From the NCBI GenBank assembly GCA_943330235.2, contig CALQGY020000035.1, forward strand, positions 1-32,428: a stretch of DNA of 32,428 bases, in the 5' to 3' direction. The notes under the pieces were generated by a model. The model ran no database searches and was not told the origin of the DNA. It saw only the letters and a program-made list of their open reading frames with translations. The position numbers were made by a program, and so were the translations under genes. Positions 8,375-17,560 of this stretch are shown here, piece by piece (position 1 is the first letter of the stretch; each line of letters opens with the position of its first letter). The stretch is from Candidatus Kuenenia stuttgartensis (GTDB lineage Bacteria; Gemmatimonadota; Gemmatimonadetes; Gemmatimonadales; Gemmatimonadaceae).

Positions 8375-9937
8375 ATGGGCGATCTTGTGTCTCCCGGCTT
8401 CATGCTGCAAACCCTCGCTCCCGAGTTGTTGCTCTGCGCGGGCGCGTTGACGCTCTTGCTTGCCACCGTCTGGAACCGTCAGGGCAATGTGGCGGGCAGT
8501 GCGGAGGGTGCTGAGCGCACGGCAGCAGTGACCAAATTCGCGATGATGCTCTGCCTGCTCGTCGCCGTCGTGGTCATCATTGAGTGGGGTGATGGCGTAT
8601 CGGGCACGCCCGATCTGCGCATCGCCGGTGACGGATTTCGCTGGGCGGTCGATCTCCTCATTCTCGGAGGCACAGGGCTCGCCCTGATGCTGCTTGATGC
8701 GGACCACGCCCACAGCGGCGCGTACAGTCCTGAAGTCCCGGTCCTGATGTTGCTCGCAGCCGCCGGCATGATGGTCCTCGCCGGCGCGCGCGACCTCATG
8801 TTCGTCTTTCTCGGCATCGAATTGATGTCGCTGGCCGTGTACGTGCTCGCGGGCGTCAATCGCCGCAGTCCGCGCGGCGCAGAGGCGGCCATCAAGTACT
8901 TCCTGCTCGGGGCATTCTCCACCGGATTCCTCCTCTACGGGATGGCGCTACTCTTCGGCGCCACCGGAAGCACGCGACTCGTCGATATCGCTGCGTGGGT
9001 ACATACCCATCCCATGCTGTCACCGATGTTCCTCATCGGCATGGGACTGCTGCTGATCGGGTTCGCATTCAAGATTGCCTTGGCGCCGTTCCATCTCTGG
9101 GCGCCCGACGTGTACGACGGCGCTCCGTTGCCGATCACCGCATTCATGGCCGCCGTCGTCAAGACGGCCGCGTTCGCGACCTTCGCGCGCGTCATGGCGG
9201 AAGCCCTGAGTGGCGCCGTCGGACACTGGCACGCGGTGCTCTGGTGGCTCGCGGTGGCCACCATGGTTGCTGGGAACATCATGGCACTGTCCCAACGGAA
9301 TCTGGTGCGCATGCTCGCGTACTCCAGCATCGCTCAGGCCGGCTACCTGCTGGTCGCCCTCACCGTGAATTCCCAAGCCGGTTCGTCGGCGTTGCTCTTC
9401 TTTCTCGCGTCCTACACGCTCGCGACGATGGGGGCGTTCGGCGTGCTGATCACGCTGAATCACGGCCGCGATCGTTCGCCGACACTGGATGATGTTGCGG
9501 GGCTCTGGAGCGTGCGCCCCTTGCTCGCCGTGGCCATGGCGATCTACCTGTTCGCCCTCCTCGGTATGCCCTTGGCCGGCGGTATGGGATTCTTCGCCAA
9601 GTGGTATCTGCTGCAATCGGCGTTGCAGTCCTCCGCACCGCAAACGCAGTTGGCGGTCATCGTGGTGCTCAGCAGCGTGATATCGGCCGGCTACTATCTG
9701 CCGGTGATTGCCGCGATGTTCATGAAGTCGCGTCCAGACGGCCATGCCGTGCCGAAGCCGACGCCGCTAACGAGTCGGCTTATCGCCATCACGGCGATCC
9801 TCCTCCTCGTGCTCGGCATCTATCCCACGCCGCTCGCTCGAATTGCCCGCAGCGCGACATTCTCCACCCCGTCAGCGAGTCGGAGTGTTCCCGCACCAAG
9901 CCGCGCCAATCTCAGCACCGCGAGTGTCGCGCAATAA
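8375..9937 (+). CDS. nuoN: NADH-quinone oxidoreductase subunit N
   Basis: This is the third antiporter-like proton pump of complex I and the last gene of the nuo run. It has 520 residues with about 14 hydrophobic segments. Diagnostic sites are E149 in FLGIELMSLAVYVLAG and K233 in FAFKIALAPFHLWAPDVYDGAP, followed by VKTAAFATFARVM. The C-terminal 35 residues are hydrophilic and Ser/Pro-rich (about residues 486-520). A 62-bp gap to the next gene, with no obvious U-tailed hairpin, separates the operon from the sugar-phosphate mutase. Confidence 0.97.
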   Translation: MGDLVSPGFMLQTLAPELLLCAGALTLLLATVWNRQGNVAGSAEGAERTAAVTKFAMMLCLLVAVVVIIEWGDGVSGTPDLRIAGDGFRWAVDLLILGGTGLALMLLDADHAHSGAYSPEVPVLMLLAAAGMMVLAGARDLMFVFLGIELMSLAVYVLAGVNRRSPRGAEAAIKYFLLGAFSTGFLLYGMALLFGATGSTRLVDIAAWVHTHPMLSPMFLIGMGLLLIGFAFKIALAPFHLWAPDVYDGAPLPITAFMAAVVKTAAFATFARVMAEALSGAVGHWHAVLWWLAVATMVAGNIMALSQRNLVRMLAYSSIAQAGYLLVALTVNSQAGSSALLFFLASYTLATMGAFGVLITLNHGRDRSPTLDDVAGLWSVRPLLAVAMAIYLFALLGMPLAGGMGFFAKWYLLQSALQSSAPQTQLAVIVVLSSVISAGYYLPVIAAMFMKSRPDGHAVPKPTPLTSRLIAITAILLLVLGIYPTPLARIARSATFSTPSASRSVPAPSRANLSTASVAQ

Positions 9938-9999
9938 GTACGTCCTAAGCACGTCCTGAGCCCCACGCCGCAAACCTTTCCCACGTTTCCGAGCACGCG

Positions 10000-11379
10000 A
10001 TGAGCATCAGCCAGACCATTTTTCGGCAGTACGACGTTCGCGGCATCGTGGGGACGGACCTCACCGCCGAGGTCGCGTACGGACTCGGGCGCGGGTACGC
10101 GGCGTATCTCGCTGCGAAAGGGATCCGTGGCGCCGTCGCCGTCGGCCGTGACAATCGCCCCAGCGGTGACATGCTCCGCGACGCCATGGTCCGCGGCCTC
10201 ACCGAGTGCGGTGTTGACGTGGTTGATGTCGGGGTCGTGCCAACCCCGCTCCTCTATTGGGCGCTCCATCACGAGCCGGTCGTCGGTGGCATCCAAATCA
10301 CCGGATCGCACAATCCGCCGGAGTACAACGGCTTCAAGATGTGCATCGGCACGGGCTCGCTGCACGGCGCGGAAATTCAGGCGCTCTACCAGCTGATCAT
10401 TGCCGGTCAGTTCCCGAGCGGCCACGGTGCGGTGTCCCACGTCGAAGTAATTGACCGCTACGTCGCCGACATTGCCACGCGCATTGGGCCGCTCCATCGC
10501 CCGGATGGCTCGCGCCTGAAGGTCGTCTACGATTGCGGCAACGGGGCAGGGGCGCTCGTCGCTCCGCAACTCATGCGGGCCCTCGATGTGGACGGCATCG
10601 GTCTCTTCACCGAAAGCGACGGCACCTTCCCCAATCATCATCCCGATCCGACCGTCCCCGAGAACCTTGCGGACTGCATCGCGGCGGTCCGCGAAAGCGG
10701 TGCCGAAATCGGCGTCGCGTTCGATGGCGATGCCGACCGCATCGGCGTCGTGGACGGAACCGGTCGCATCATTTGGGGCGATCATATCCTGATCCTCTAT
10801 GCACGCGATGTCCTGGCGCGGACCGGTACCGGCCAGCCAATCATTTTCGACGTCAAGTGCTCGCAGGCGCTCACGGATGGGATCGAGCAGGCCGGCGGCG
10901 TCGCCGTGATGTGGAAGACCGGGCACTCGCTCATCAAGGACAAGATGAAAGAGATGCATGCGCCCATCGCCGGAGAGATGTCGGGGCACATGTTCTTCAC
11001 CGAAAGCTTCTACGGACACGATGACGCGTTATACGCGGCGGCACGCCTGCTGCGGATCATCGCAGACTCCGGCAAGCGCATCGATGAACTGTTGGCCGAT
11101 GTCCCGCCGTTCGTCTCCACGCCGGAACTCCGCATCGATACCGATGAAGTTGCGAAGTTTGCCATCGTCGAACGAGCCGCGGCACACTTCAAGGCAACGC
11201 ACGACGTGATTGACGTCGACGGCGTGCGCGTACTCTTTGGCGACGGGTGGGGCCTCCTTCGCGCCTCCAACACACAGCCCGTTATCGTAGCGCGCTTCGA
11301 AGCGCGCTCCGCAGAGCGGCTCGCCGAGATCCGCGCTGAGATGGAAGGCTGGTTGCACACACAGGGCGTCTCGCTCTGA
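10000..11379 (+). CDS. Phosphomannomutase/phosphoglucomutase (alpha-D-phosphohexomutase)
   Basis: This enzyme interconverts the 1- and 6-phosphates of mannose and/or glucose and supplies precursors for GDP-mannose or UDP-glucose polysaccharides and LPS. All four family signatures are in order: the phosphoserine loop TGSHNPPEYNGFK with S103, the Mg-binding DGDADR (D242/D244/D246), the sugar-specificity loop GEMSGHMFF (residues 325-333), and the phosphate-binding RASNTQPVI (residues 422-430). The length of 459 fits the AlgC/ManB class. GEMSGH is typical of dual PMM/PGM enzymes, but the substrate cannot be fixed from sequence alone. The ATG has no clear ribosome site. The UPF0182-family gene follows 24 bp later. 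Confidence 0.93.
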   Translation: MSISQTIFRQYDVRGIVGTDLTAEVAYGLGRGYAAYLAAKGIRGAVAVGRDNRPSGDMLRDAMVRGLTECGVDVVDVGVVPTPLLYWALHHEPVVGGIQITGSHNPPEYNGFKMCIGTGSLHGAEIQALYQLIIAGQFPSGHGAVSHVEVIDRYVADIATRIGPLHRPDGSRLKVVYDCGNGAGALVAPQLMRALDVDGIGLFTESDGTFPNHHPDPTVPENLADCIAAVRESGAEIGVAFDGDADRIGVVDGTGRIIWGDHILILYARDVLARTGTGQPIIFDVKCSQALTDGIEQAGGVAVMWKTGHSLIKDKMKEMHAPIAGEMSGHMFFTESFYGHDDALYAAARLLRIIADSGKRIDELLADVPPFVSTPELRIDTDEVAKFAIVERAAAHFKATHDVIDVDGVRVLFGDGWGLLRASNTQPVIVARFEARSAERLAEIRAEMEGWLHTQGVSL

Positions 11380-11403
11380 TCCCGATGTACTCGGCCACCT
11401 GAG

Positions 11404-13908
11404 ATGCGACTACGCCGCGGGCTGGTCGTGGCCGTCTTGCTCGCCGCAGCGACACTGCTGCTGGGGCGAGCCGTCACCGCGCTGGTGGTCGACCACGCAT
11501 GGTATGACGCGATGGGGGCGCCCCAGCTGTTCTGGGAGCGGACCACCGACATGCTCCTGCTGCAAGGCATCGCGTGGATTGCCGGGACGGCGTTCGCGTT
11601 CGCCAACCTGCAAGGGGTCCGTCAGACCATTCTGGCCGTCGCGGTGCCGGCGCGTGTGGCCAACATCGAGCTGACCGAGATGGTCCCGCCGCAACGACTG
11701 CACGCGCTGACGCTGTTGGCGGCAGCCGTGATCGCCTTCTGCCTGTCGCTGCCGCTCACCGAATGGACCACCGTCGCGATGGCACGCCACGGACTGCCGT
11801 TCGGCGAAATCGAGGGCATCCTGAATCGGGATCTCGGGTTCTACGTCTATCTGCTGCCCCTCGAGGAGACCGCCTATCTCTGGGCGCTCGCGACGCTCGT
11901 GGTGACGCTGACCGTCGTACTCCTGCTCTACGCGCTGACCCGCAGCCTGCGCATGGAGGGCCGACGGATCATCGCCTCCACGCACGTGCGACGCCACCTC
12001 AGCGTGCTCGGGGCCATCGTGCTCTTGCTGCTCGCGTGGAGCTACCGGCTCGACACCTTCGATCTGCTGCAACGCGGCAGCGGCCCAGATGGATTGTTCC
12101 TCCGGATTGATCACGTCCTCACACTGCAGGTCGATCGCATTCTGGTGATCGTCTGCGCCATCGCCGCGCCGATTTTCTTGCGCGTCAGCTGGATCGGCCA
12201 GGTACGCTCCGCGTTCGTCACACTGTCGATCGTACTCGCGGTGGCAATTGGCGGACGGCAGGTGCTGCCAATTCTGCTCACGCGCAGTACGCTGGTCGGC
12301 GATCCCGCCCGTCGGGACCAGCCGTACATGACAACGCGGACCCTGGTCAGTCGGCGCGCCTATGACGTCGACGCGATCCGGTTGCGGGCCGCCGACGCTG
12401 TGGGGATCGCGGCGCCGCCCGAGACACGGATGGCGCTCGCGGATCTTTCGGCGCACGTGAGTCTCTGGGAGCCGGCGGCCGCACGCGTACGCCAGGGCGA
12501 CGGCGCAACCAGTATGATCGATGCGGGAGCCTCAGGCTGGGTCAGCACACCAGAAGGGCACCTCGCCGCGCTGCAAATTCGCCGACCACCGTCAAGCGCC
12601 GACAGCTGGAGCGTGTCGGTCACCGACGTCACACAAGCCGTGCTGCGCGACAGCGTGCTCGATGGGCCCGTTGACCGTACCGATCGCGATGCCGCCAACC
12701 AACCCGTCGTCGCCCCCGGCCTGCAGGGGCATCGGCTGGTCGCGGATCCGGCTGGCGTACTTGGCACGCCGATGCGCGGCCTCGGCATGCGTATCGCGTA
12801 TGCGTGGGCCGCGAGAGATCCATCGCTCTTGAATGCCGATACCGTCTCCGGGGCCTCGCCGCGTCTCGTCGACCATCGTGACGTCCGTGAGCGGGTCCAG
12901 CGCCTCGCGCCGATCTTCGCCATGAGCGAGGACGTCCGGCCCATTCTCGCCGACGGGAACCTGCTCTGGGCGGTCAATCTGTACAGTGCGTCGGATCATT
13001 TTCCGCTGAGCCAACGATGGACGCTCGCCGGCGAGGAGCGAGGCTATTTCCGGTTCGCCGCCACGGCGCTCGTCGATGCGGCGACGGGTCGCGTGCGTTT
13101 CGTGCTGGTCGACCGACTCGATCCCATCGCACGCTCGTGGTTCGCCCGTATTCCCAATTTGGTCGTGCACCTGCGCGAGCTACCGGCGCGGGTCGTCGAT
13201 CAACTCCCCCCCGCGACGGAGGGGGCGACCGCCCAGATGCGAACCTTCGCACGCTACGGCTCTCGGCTAGTGGGTGCGGTGGCTCGGCACCTCCCCGACA
13301 GCATCGCCCCGACGGCAACGCCGCCGCACCTCGTCCGCGATGGACTCCGGACCATCCCTGCGTGGAGCGTGCCGCTGCTGGACGGCAGCGATCACGTGGA
13401 CGGCATCATCACGGCCGTCGGTGGCCGATATCGGACCACCGTCTGGGATTCCACCACCGCCCCGCGCGCACGGTGGGGGGCGCTCTCCGAGCGGCTCCGC
13501 GCCGCGCTCGACAGCGTGCGCGCTGGACTGCCGGAAGGCACGCGGCGGGAACCTCGGACGCGCATTGGGCGCGGGCAGATGATCTCCAGCGTAGAAGGCC
13601 CGATGCTCGTACAGTCATTGTTCTGGAACCGCTCCGATGGGGCCCCGATGATCAGCCTCGTCGGTGTGCTGGTCGGGTCGCGGCTGGCGCTGGGCAGTAC
13701 GCTGGGGGACGCCGTCGCGGCCCTCCGCGGCGTGACGCCCTCTGCTCGGTCACGGCCCGACGCACTACCCATGACCGGTGCGGCGCGCGACGAGCAGATC
13801 GCGCACTTCTATGCGGTCATGCGGGACGCGATGCGCCGAGGAGAATGGACGCGCTTCGGCGCGGCATTCGATAGTCTCGGACTCGTGGTGGGTAAGACAC
13901 CGCGCTAG
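11404..13908 (+). CDS. UPF0182-family membrane protein of unknown function
   Basis: This large protein (834 residues) has seven predicted membrane helices in its N-terminal third, at about residues 7-29, 48-68, 98-118, 157-179, 199-215, 245-262 and 268-290. A long soluble region follows. I place it in UPF0182 (PF03699) from the helix layout and from local matches: the NRDLGFYVYLLPL segment before helix 4, RRDQPYMTTRTLVSRRAYDVD after helix 7, and FRFAATALVDAATGRVRFVLVDRLDPIARSWFARIPNL, which resembles the family's conserved soluble segment. The biochemical function is not known for the family. The C-terminal 250 residues look divergent, and the protein is shorter than the usual 900 or more. 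It is probably co-transcribed with the mutase upstream, 24 bp away. Confidence 0.8.
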   Translation: MRLRRGLVVAVLLAAATLLLGRAVTALVVDHAWYDAMGAPQLFWERTTDMLLLQGIAWIAGTAFAFANLQGVRQTILAVAVPARVANIELTEMVPPQRLHALTLLAAAVIAFCLSLPLTEWTTVAMARHGLPFGEIEGILNRDLGFYVYLLPLEETAYLWALATLVVTLTVVLLLYALTRSLRMEGRRIIASTHVRRHLSVLGAIVLLLLAWSYRLDTFDLLQRGSGPDGLFLRIDHVLTLQVDRILVIVCAIAAPIFLRVSWIGQVRSAFVTLSIVLAVAIGGRQVLPILLTRSTLVGDPARRDQPYMTTRTLVSRRAYDVDAIRLRAADAVGIAAPPETRMALADLSAHVSLWEPAAARVRQGDGATSMIDAGASGWVSTPEGHLAALQIRRPPSSADSWSVSVTDVTQAVLRDSVLDGPVDRTDRDAANQPVVAPGLQGHRLVADPAGVLGTPMRGLGMRIAYAWAARDPSLLNADTVSGASPRLVDHRDVRERVQRLAPIFAMSEDVRPILADGNLLWAVNLYSASDHFPLSQRWTLAGEERGYFRFAATALVDAATGRVRFVLVDRLDPIARSWFARIPNLVVHLRELPARVVDQLPPATEGATAQMRTFARYGSRLVGAVARHLPDSIAPTATPPHLVRDGLRTIPAWSVPLLDGSDHVDGIITAVGGRYRTTVWDSTTAPRARWGALSERLRAALDSVRAGLPEGTRREPRTRIGRGQMISSVEGPMLVQSLFWNRSDGAPMISLVGVLVGSRLALGSTLGDAVAALRGVTPSARSRPDALPMTGAARDEQIAHFYAVMRDAMRRGEWTRFGAAFDSLGLVVGKTPR

Positions 13909-14007
13909 ACGCGGTCGGCAGTACCGATGCGACGCGGCGAGATGGCAGGGTCGCGCGCGATCGGGTAGCATTGTTTCGTACGTTGCACCCCTCGATTCGG
14001 AGAACGC

Positions 14008-15153
14008 GTGAACCTACACGAGTATCAGGCGAAGGAACTGTTGCGGGCGGCCGGCGTGCCGATCCCGCTCGGCGAAATCGCGACGACCCCAGAGGCCGCT
14101 GAAGCCATTGCACAACGCTATGGCACGGCCGTGATGGTGAAGGCGCAGGTACACGCCGGCGGACGCGGTAAGGCCGGCGGCGTGAAGTTCTGCAAGACGC
14201 CCGCCGATGCGCGCGAGAAGGCGACCGCCATCCTCGGCATGCAGATCAAGGATCTGACGGTGGAGAAGGTGCTCGTCACCGTCGCCGCCGACATCGGCTC
14301 CGAAGCGTATGTCGGCATCATCGTCGATCGCGCCACCAAGAAGCCGGTCTTCATGGTGAGCGCCGCCGGTGGCATCGACATCGAAGAAGTTGCCGCCTCA
14401 ACGCCGGAAAAGATTCTCTATTTCCCGGTGGACACGCGGTACGGGTTGCTGCCATTCGAAGCGATGCGCATGGGCTTCTTCCTGTACCCGGACGTCAAGC
14501 TCGCCCGTCAGGCTGCGAAGATCATGCAGCAGCTGTACACGGCGTTCATGAATGCGGGCTGCTCGCTGGCGGAAATCAATCCGCTCGTGATGACGCCCCA
14601 GGGCGAGTTGCTCGCCGTCGACGGCAAGATGGTCATCGACGACAATGAACTCGATCGTCGCCCCGCCATCGCCGCCTTGCGCGACGAGTCGTCGGAAGCC
14701 CCGAGCGAAGTCGATGCGCGCAACGCGAACCTCACGTTCATCAAGCTTGATGGCAACGTCGGCTGCGTCGTGAACGGTGCTGGTCTCGCGATGGCCACGA
14801 TGGATCTCGTGAAGTACTACGGCGGCGATCCGGCCAACTTCCTCGATATCGGCGGTTCGTCGAATCCGGAGAAGGTCGTGAATGCCCTCCGCATCATCAC
14901 GTCCGATCCGAACGTGAAGTGCATTCTGTTCAACATCTTCGGCGGAATCACCCGCACCGACGACGTCGCCAATGGCATCGTCACGGCGACCAAGGCGAAT
15001 CCGCTCACGGTACCCATCGTCATCCGACTCACTGGCACGAATGAGGAGATCGCCGTGAAGATCCTGCAGGACAACGGCTTCTCGGCCTCGAACGACATGG
15101 ATGCCGCGGTGCAGCGCGCCGTCGAACTGGCGACGAAGGGAGGTGCCGCGTGA
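14008..15153 (+). CDS. sucC: Succinyl-CoA synthetase beta subunit (ADP/GDP-forming)
   Basis: This is the nucleotide-binding subunit of the citric-acid-cycle enzyme that makes ATP or GTP from succinyl-CoA. The N-terminus [18 protein letters not shown] and the ATP-grasp segment [13 protein letters not shown] (residues 49-61) are diagnostic; [16 protein letters not shown] lies in the C-terminal ligase domain. Its 381 residues compare with 388 in E. coli. The start is a GTG with GGAG at 13999-14002, 5 bp upstream. The 99-bp leader contains a possible -10 (TAGCAT, 13966-13971) without a convincing -35, and a weak interrupted inverted repeat, so a promoter here is only suspected. The usual LDxGGGA phosphate loop reads [12 protein letters not shown]. 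It overlaps sucD by 4 bp. Confidence 0.96.
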   Translation: MNLHEYQAKELLRAAGVPIPLGEIATTPEAAEAIAQRYGTAVMVKAQVHAGGRGKAGGVKFCKTPADAREKATAILGMQIKDLTVEKVLVTVAADIGSEAYVGIIVDRATKKPVFMVSAAGGIDIEEVAASTPEKILYFPVDTRYGLLPFEAMRMGFFLYPDVKLARQAAKIMQQLYTAFMNAGCSLAEINPLVMTPQGELLAVDGKMVIDDNELDRRPAIAALRDESSEAPSEVDARNANLTFIKLDGNVGCVVNGAGLAMATMDLVKYYGGDPANFLDIGGSSNPEKVVNALRIITSDPNVKCILFNIFGGITRTDDVANGIVTATKANPLTVPIVIRLTGTNEEIAVKILQDNGFSASNDMDAAVQRAVELATKGGAA

Positions 15154-16022
15154 GCATCTTCATCGACAACAACACGAAGCTGCTGGTGCAGGGCATCACG
15201 GGCCGCGATGGCTCGTTCCACGCCAAGCAGATGATGGAGTACGGCACGAAGGTCGTGGCCGGCGTGACCCCTGGGAAGGGCGGTCAGCAGTTCGAGAGCA
15301 CGGTGCCCATTTATGACACCGTCTACGACGCCGTGCAGGCCACGGGCGCCAACACCACCGTGATCTACGTGCCGCCGATGTTCGCCGCGGACGCCATCAT
15401 GGAAGCGGCCGCCGCAGGGGTGAAACTCATCGTCTGCATCACGGAGGGCGTGCCGGTCCTCGACATGACCAAGGTGTACCCGTACGTGAAGGACCACGGC
15501 GCGCGCCTCATCGGCCCGAACTGCCCGGGCCTCATCACGCCGGGCCAGTCCAAGGTCGGCATCATTCCGGGTCGTATCTGCATGCCCGGAAATGTCGGTG
15601 TCGTGAGCCGCTCGGGAACGCTCACGTATGAAATCGTCAACCAGCTCACGATGGCCGGCATCGGTCAGAGCTCGTGCGTGGGCATCGGTGGCGATCCGAT
15701 CAACGGCACCAACTTCATCGACTGCCTCGCGGCCTTCGAGGCGGACCCGCAGACGAAGGCGGTCGCCATGATGGGAGAAATTGGTGGCACGGACGAGCAG
15801 GAAGCCGCCATCTTCGTGAAGGAGCACATGACCAAGCCGGTCGTGGGCTTCATCGCGGGCCAGACGGCCCCCCCAGGCCGTCGTATGGGCCATGCGGGCG
15901 CCATCATCTCGGGGTCGGCCGGTACCGCCGCCGAGAAGATCGATTCGTTTAAGGCGGCCGGAATGGGCGTGGCCCAGCGTCCCGTCGACTTTGTTGATCT
16001 GATCCGGGCGCGACTCAGCTAA
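15150..16022 (+). CDS. sucD: Succinyl-CoA synthetase alpha subunit
   Basis: This is the CoA-binding, phosphohistidine-carrying subunit that pairs with SucC. The catalytic histidine is H248 in [15 protein letters not shown], matching H246 of E. coli. The CoA-binding Rossmann part includes [18 protein letters not shown] and GVTPGKGG, and the conserved [13 protein letters not shown] follows. It has 290 residues, the usual length. The GTG start overlaps sucC in a GTGA junction and is preceded by a strong ribosome site, GGGAGGTG at 15138-15145, one of the best in the window. A long hairpin follows the stop, probably ending the sucCD message. Confidence 0.97.
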   Translation: MSIFIDNNTKLLVQGITGRDGSFHAKQMMEYGTKVVAGVTPGKGGQQFESTVPIYDTVYDAVQATGANTTVIYVPPMFAADAIMEAAAAGVKLIVCITEGVPVLDMTKVYPYVKDHGARLIGPNCPGLITPGQSKVGIIPGRICMPGNVGVVSRSGTLTYEIVNQLTMAGIGQSSCVGIGGDPINGTNFIDCLAAFEADPQTKAVAMMGEIGGTDEQEAAIFVKEHMTKPVVGFIAGQTAPPGRRMGHAGAIISGSAGTAAEKIDSFKAAGMGVAQRPVDFVDLIRARLS

Positions 16023-16048
16023 GACGCTGCGAACCGTCTGCAGACGCC

Positions 16049-16088
16049 ATCATGGGGAGCCCGTCGTTCGCGACCGGCTCCCCATGAT
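16049..16088 (+). terminator. Strong hairpin after sucCD (probable terminator without U tract)
   Basis: There is a perfect 13-bp inverted repeat, ATCATGGGGAGCC at 16049-16061 and its complement at 16076-16088. Inside it, GTCG and CGAC pair across a TTCG loop (16063-16074) after one C-C mismatch, giving about 17 paired positions in all. It starts 26 bp after the sucD stop. No run of T follows, so it is not a classical intrinsic terminator; mRNA 3'-end protection or Rho-assisted termination are alternatives. Confidence 0.65.
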
Positions 16089-16121
16089 CGTCTCGAGCCC
16101 CAATACCCACGGACCGCGAAC

Positions 16122-16131
16122 ACAGTACTGT
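16122..16131. promoter_or_regulatory. 10-bp palindrome just upstream of the EIIA-CBS gene
   Basis: ACAGTACTGT is a perfect palindrome that ends 5 bp before the ATG of the next gene. A wider GAAC-N8-GTTC inverted repeat (16118-16133) encloses it, offset by one base. Its position would suit an operator or a feature of a very short leader. No repressor is known for it, and a 10-bp palindrome can occur by chance. Confidence 0.25.
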
Positions 16132-16136
16132 TCCCA

Positions 16137-17036
16137 ATGCCCGTCGCCCCACTGCACCTCGCCGACCTGCTGCACCCCGCGCGCGTCCGGCTACCGCTCA
16201 GCGCGACCACGTTGGCCGATGCGGCCTTGGCGCTCGTCACGTGTCTCGCTGACGATGCCATGTTGAGCGACGCCGACCGACTCCAGGAGCGGGTCGAGGA
16301 AGCCCGCCCAGAGGACATCGTCGGTCTGGCTGATCGGGCGTTCATCGTGCATTACCGATCCGATGCCGTGCGAGACCTCACCGTCGCGCTCGGCGTGGCA
16401 CGCGCCCCCGTCGCCCGAGGCCTCGATGACGATGAGGTCCAACAGGCGAGGATTGTCGTGCTCGTGGTCGCACCGCCGCGGCAGGTGGCCCGCCATCTGC
16501 AGGTCGTCGGCGCCTTTGCCCGTGCGCTCGCGAAGCCCGCGACGATTCTCGGGCTGCTCGACGCCGACACGGCGGCCTTGCTGATTGCCCATCCGGCCTG
16601 GCGTGCCGAGGTACCCACCCAGTTGCGCGTTCGCGACCTGATGACCGAGCGGCCCCGATCGGTCGGTCCGGATGCTCCCCTGCGCAGCGCCGTCATGGAC
16701 ATGCTCCGGGCGGGGGTCGGCGGCCTGCCGGTCGTCGACGAGGACAACCGCGTATTGGGCATGCTGAGCGAGCGCGAACTCTTGCGCGATCTGCTGAGTC
16801 ATTATCTTCCCCGCGCCGGGGGCGTCGCCGCGACGCTACCGCCCGCGGCGGCCCGCCGGACCGTTCGTGACGTCATGACCCGTCAGGTCCTCTGCGTCAC
16901 GCCCGATCAACCGCTGGCCGAAGTCGCTGCACTCCTGCTGAACAAAGACGTCGATCGAGTGCCCGTCGTGGAGGACGACCGACTAGTCGGCTTTCTCACG
17001 CGCGGTGACATCGTTCGCAAATTGATAGGATCCTGA
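16137..17036 (+). CDS. PTS EIIA-like domain fused to a pair of CBS domains
   Basis: The first 155 residues resemble the fructose/nitrogen-type EIIA domain (PTS_EIIA_2). The segment [24 protein letters not shown] aligns with the active-site region VAIPHARTDAV of that family and places the phosphorylatable histidine at H72. Two CBS motifs follow, about residues 164-222 ([20 protein letters not shown]...[21 protein letters not shown]) and 241-299 ([16 protein letters not shown]...[19 protein letters not shown]). A CBS pair commonly binds AMP, ATP or a related nucleotide. No EIIB/C, HPr or EI is nearby, so a sensing or regulatory role is more likely than sugar transport. ndk begins 2 bp after its stop, so the two are almost certainly co-transcribed. 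The CBS part is certain; the EIIA call is moderately sure. Confidence 0.82.
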   Translation: MPVAPLHLADLLHPARVRLPLSATTLADAALALVTCLADDAMLSDADRLQERVEEARPEDIVGLADRAFIVHYRSDAVRDLTVALGVARAPVARGLDDDEVQQARIVVLVVAPPRQVARHLQVVGAFARALAKPATILGLLDADTAALLIAHPAWRAEVPTQLRVRDLMTERPRSVGPDAPLRSAVMDMLRAGVGGLPVVDEDNRVLGMLSERELLRDLLSHYLPRAGGVAATLPPAAARRTVRDVMTRQVLCVTPDQPLAEVAALLLNKDVDRVPVVEDDRLVGFLTRGDIVRKLIGS

Positions 17037-17038
17037 CC

Positions 17039-17464
17039 ATGACTGGACGTCGTACCCTGACCATCATCAAGCCTGACGCCTTCGGCGGCGGCAAGGCTGG
17101 CCTCATTATCGCGCTGCTCGAGCAGTCGGGCTTTCGCGTGAAGGCCGCTCGTGTCATGCACCTGACGACGGCGCAAGCCGGCGAGTTCTACTCGGTCCAC
17201 CGCGAGCGCGGCTTTTTCGGCGAGCTGGTGGAGTTCATGACGAGCGGCCCCTGCATGCCGTTGATCCTCGAGCGTGACGACGCCGTCGCGACGCTCCGCG
17301 GGGTGATCGGCGCCACCGATCCCGCCGAAGCGGCGGACGGGACGGTCCGGAAGCTGTACGCGGAGTCGAAGGGGCGGAACGCCATCCATGCGTCGGATTC
17401 GGACGACAACGCAACGCGCGAGGCGGGCTTTTTCTTCGCCGAGTGCGAAGTCCTCGCGGGCTGA
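17039..17464 (+). CDS. ndk: Nucleoside diphosphate kinase
   Basis: This enzyme transfers the gamma-phosphate of ATP to other nucleoside diphosphates through a phosphohistidine. The N-terminal [10 protein letters not shown] with K11 and the active-site NAIHASDS with H117 are both present. At 141 residues it has the normal length. It lies 2 bp after the EIIA-CBS gene. Ndk pairs naturally with succinyl-CoA synthetase, which makes the ATP or GTP that Ndk redistributes. A terminator-like hairpin stands about 100 bp downstream. Confidence 0.97.
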   Translation: MTGRRTLTIIKPDAFGGGKAGLIIALLEQSGFRVKAARVMHLTTAQAGEFYSVHRERGFFGELVEFMTSGPCMPLILERDDAVATLRGVIGATDPAEAADGTVRKLYAESKGRNAIHASDSDDNATREAGFFFAECEVLAG

Positions 17465-17489
17465 TCGCTGGCGGATCGCTGGCGGATCG
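17463..17489. repeat. Short tandem repeat at the end of ndk
   Basis: GATCGCTGGCG occurs twice in direct tandem (17463-17473 and 17474-17484) and is followed by the first five bases of a third copy. The first copy overlaps the ndk stop codon. It probably arose by slippage; no function is evident. Confidence 0.6.
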
Positions 17490-17560
17490 GCGGTCGGCAC
17501 CGTTCAGGTCTAACTCCGCGTCTGGACGCTACTTGAGCGCGTAACAGCCGAGTGGATTGG

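Noticed and set aside
7508..8713. A 401-codon minus-strand open frame opposite nuoM and nuoN
   Set aside because: No recognisable domain, and it crosses two solid genes on the other strand.
9938..9999. Near-repeat of ACGTCCTAAGC / ACGTCCTGAGC after nuoN
   Set aside because: Two short imperfect copies with no pairing or known site; probably chance or slippage.
9820..11019. A 399-codon minus-strand open frame opposite nuoN and the phosphohexomutase
   Set aside because: It spans the end of one gene, the gap and half of another, and has no family features.
13909..14007. A terminator or riboswitch in the gap before sucC
   Set aside because: Only an interrupted inverted repeat (CCGATGCGAC against GTCGC-bulge-ATCGG) and a lone -10-like TAGCAT were found, too weak to list.
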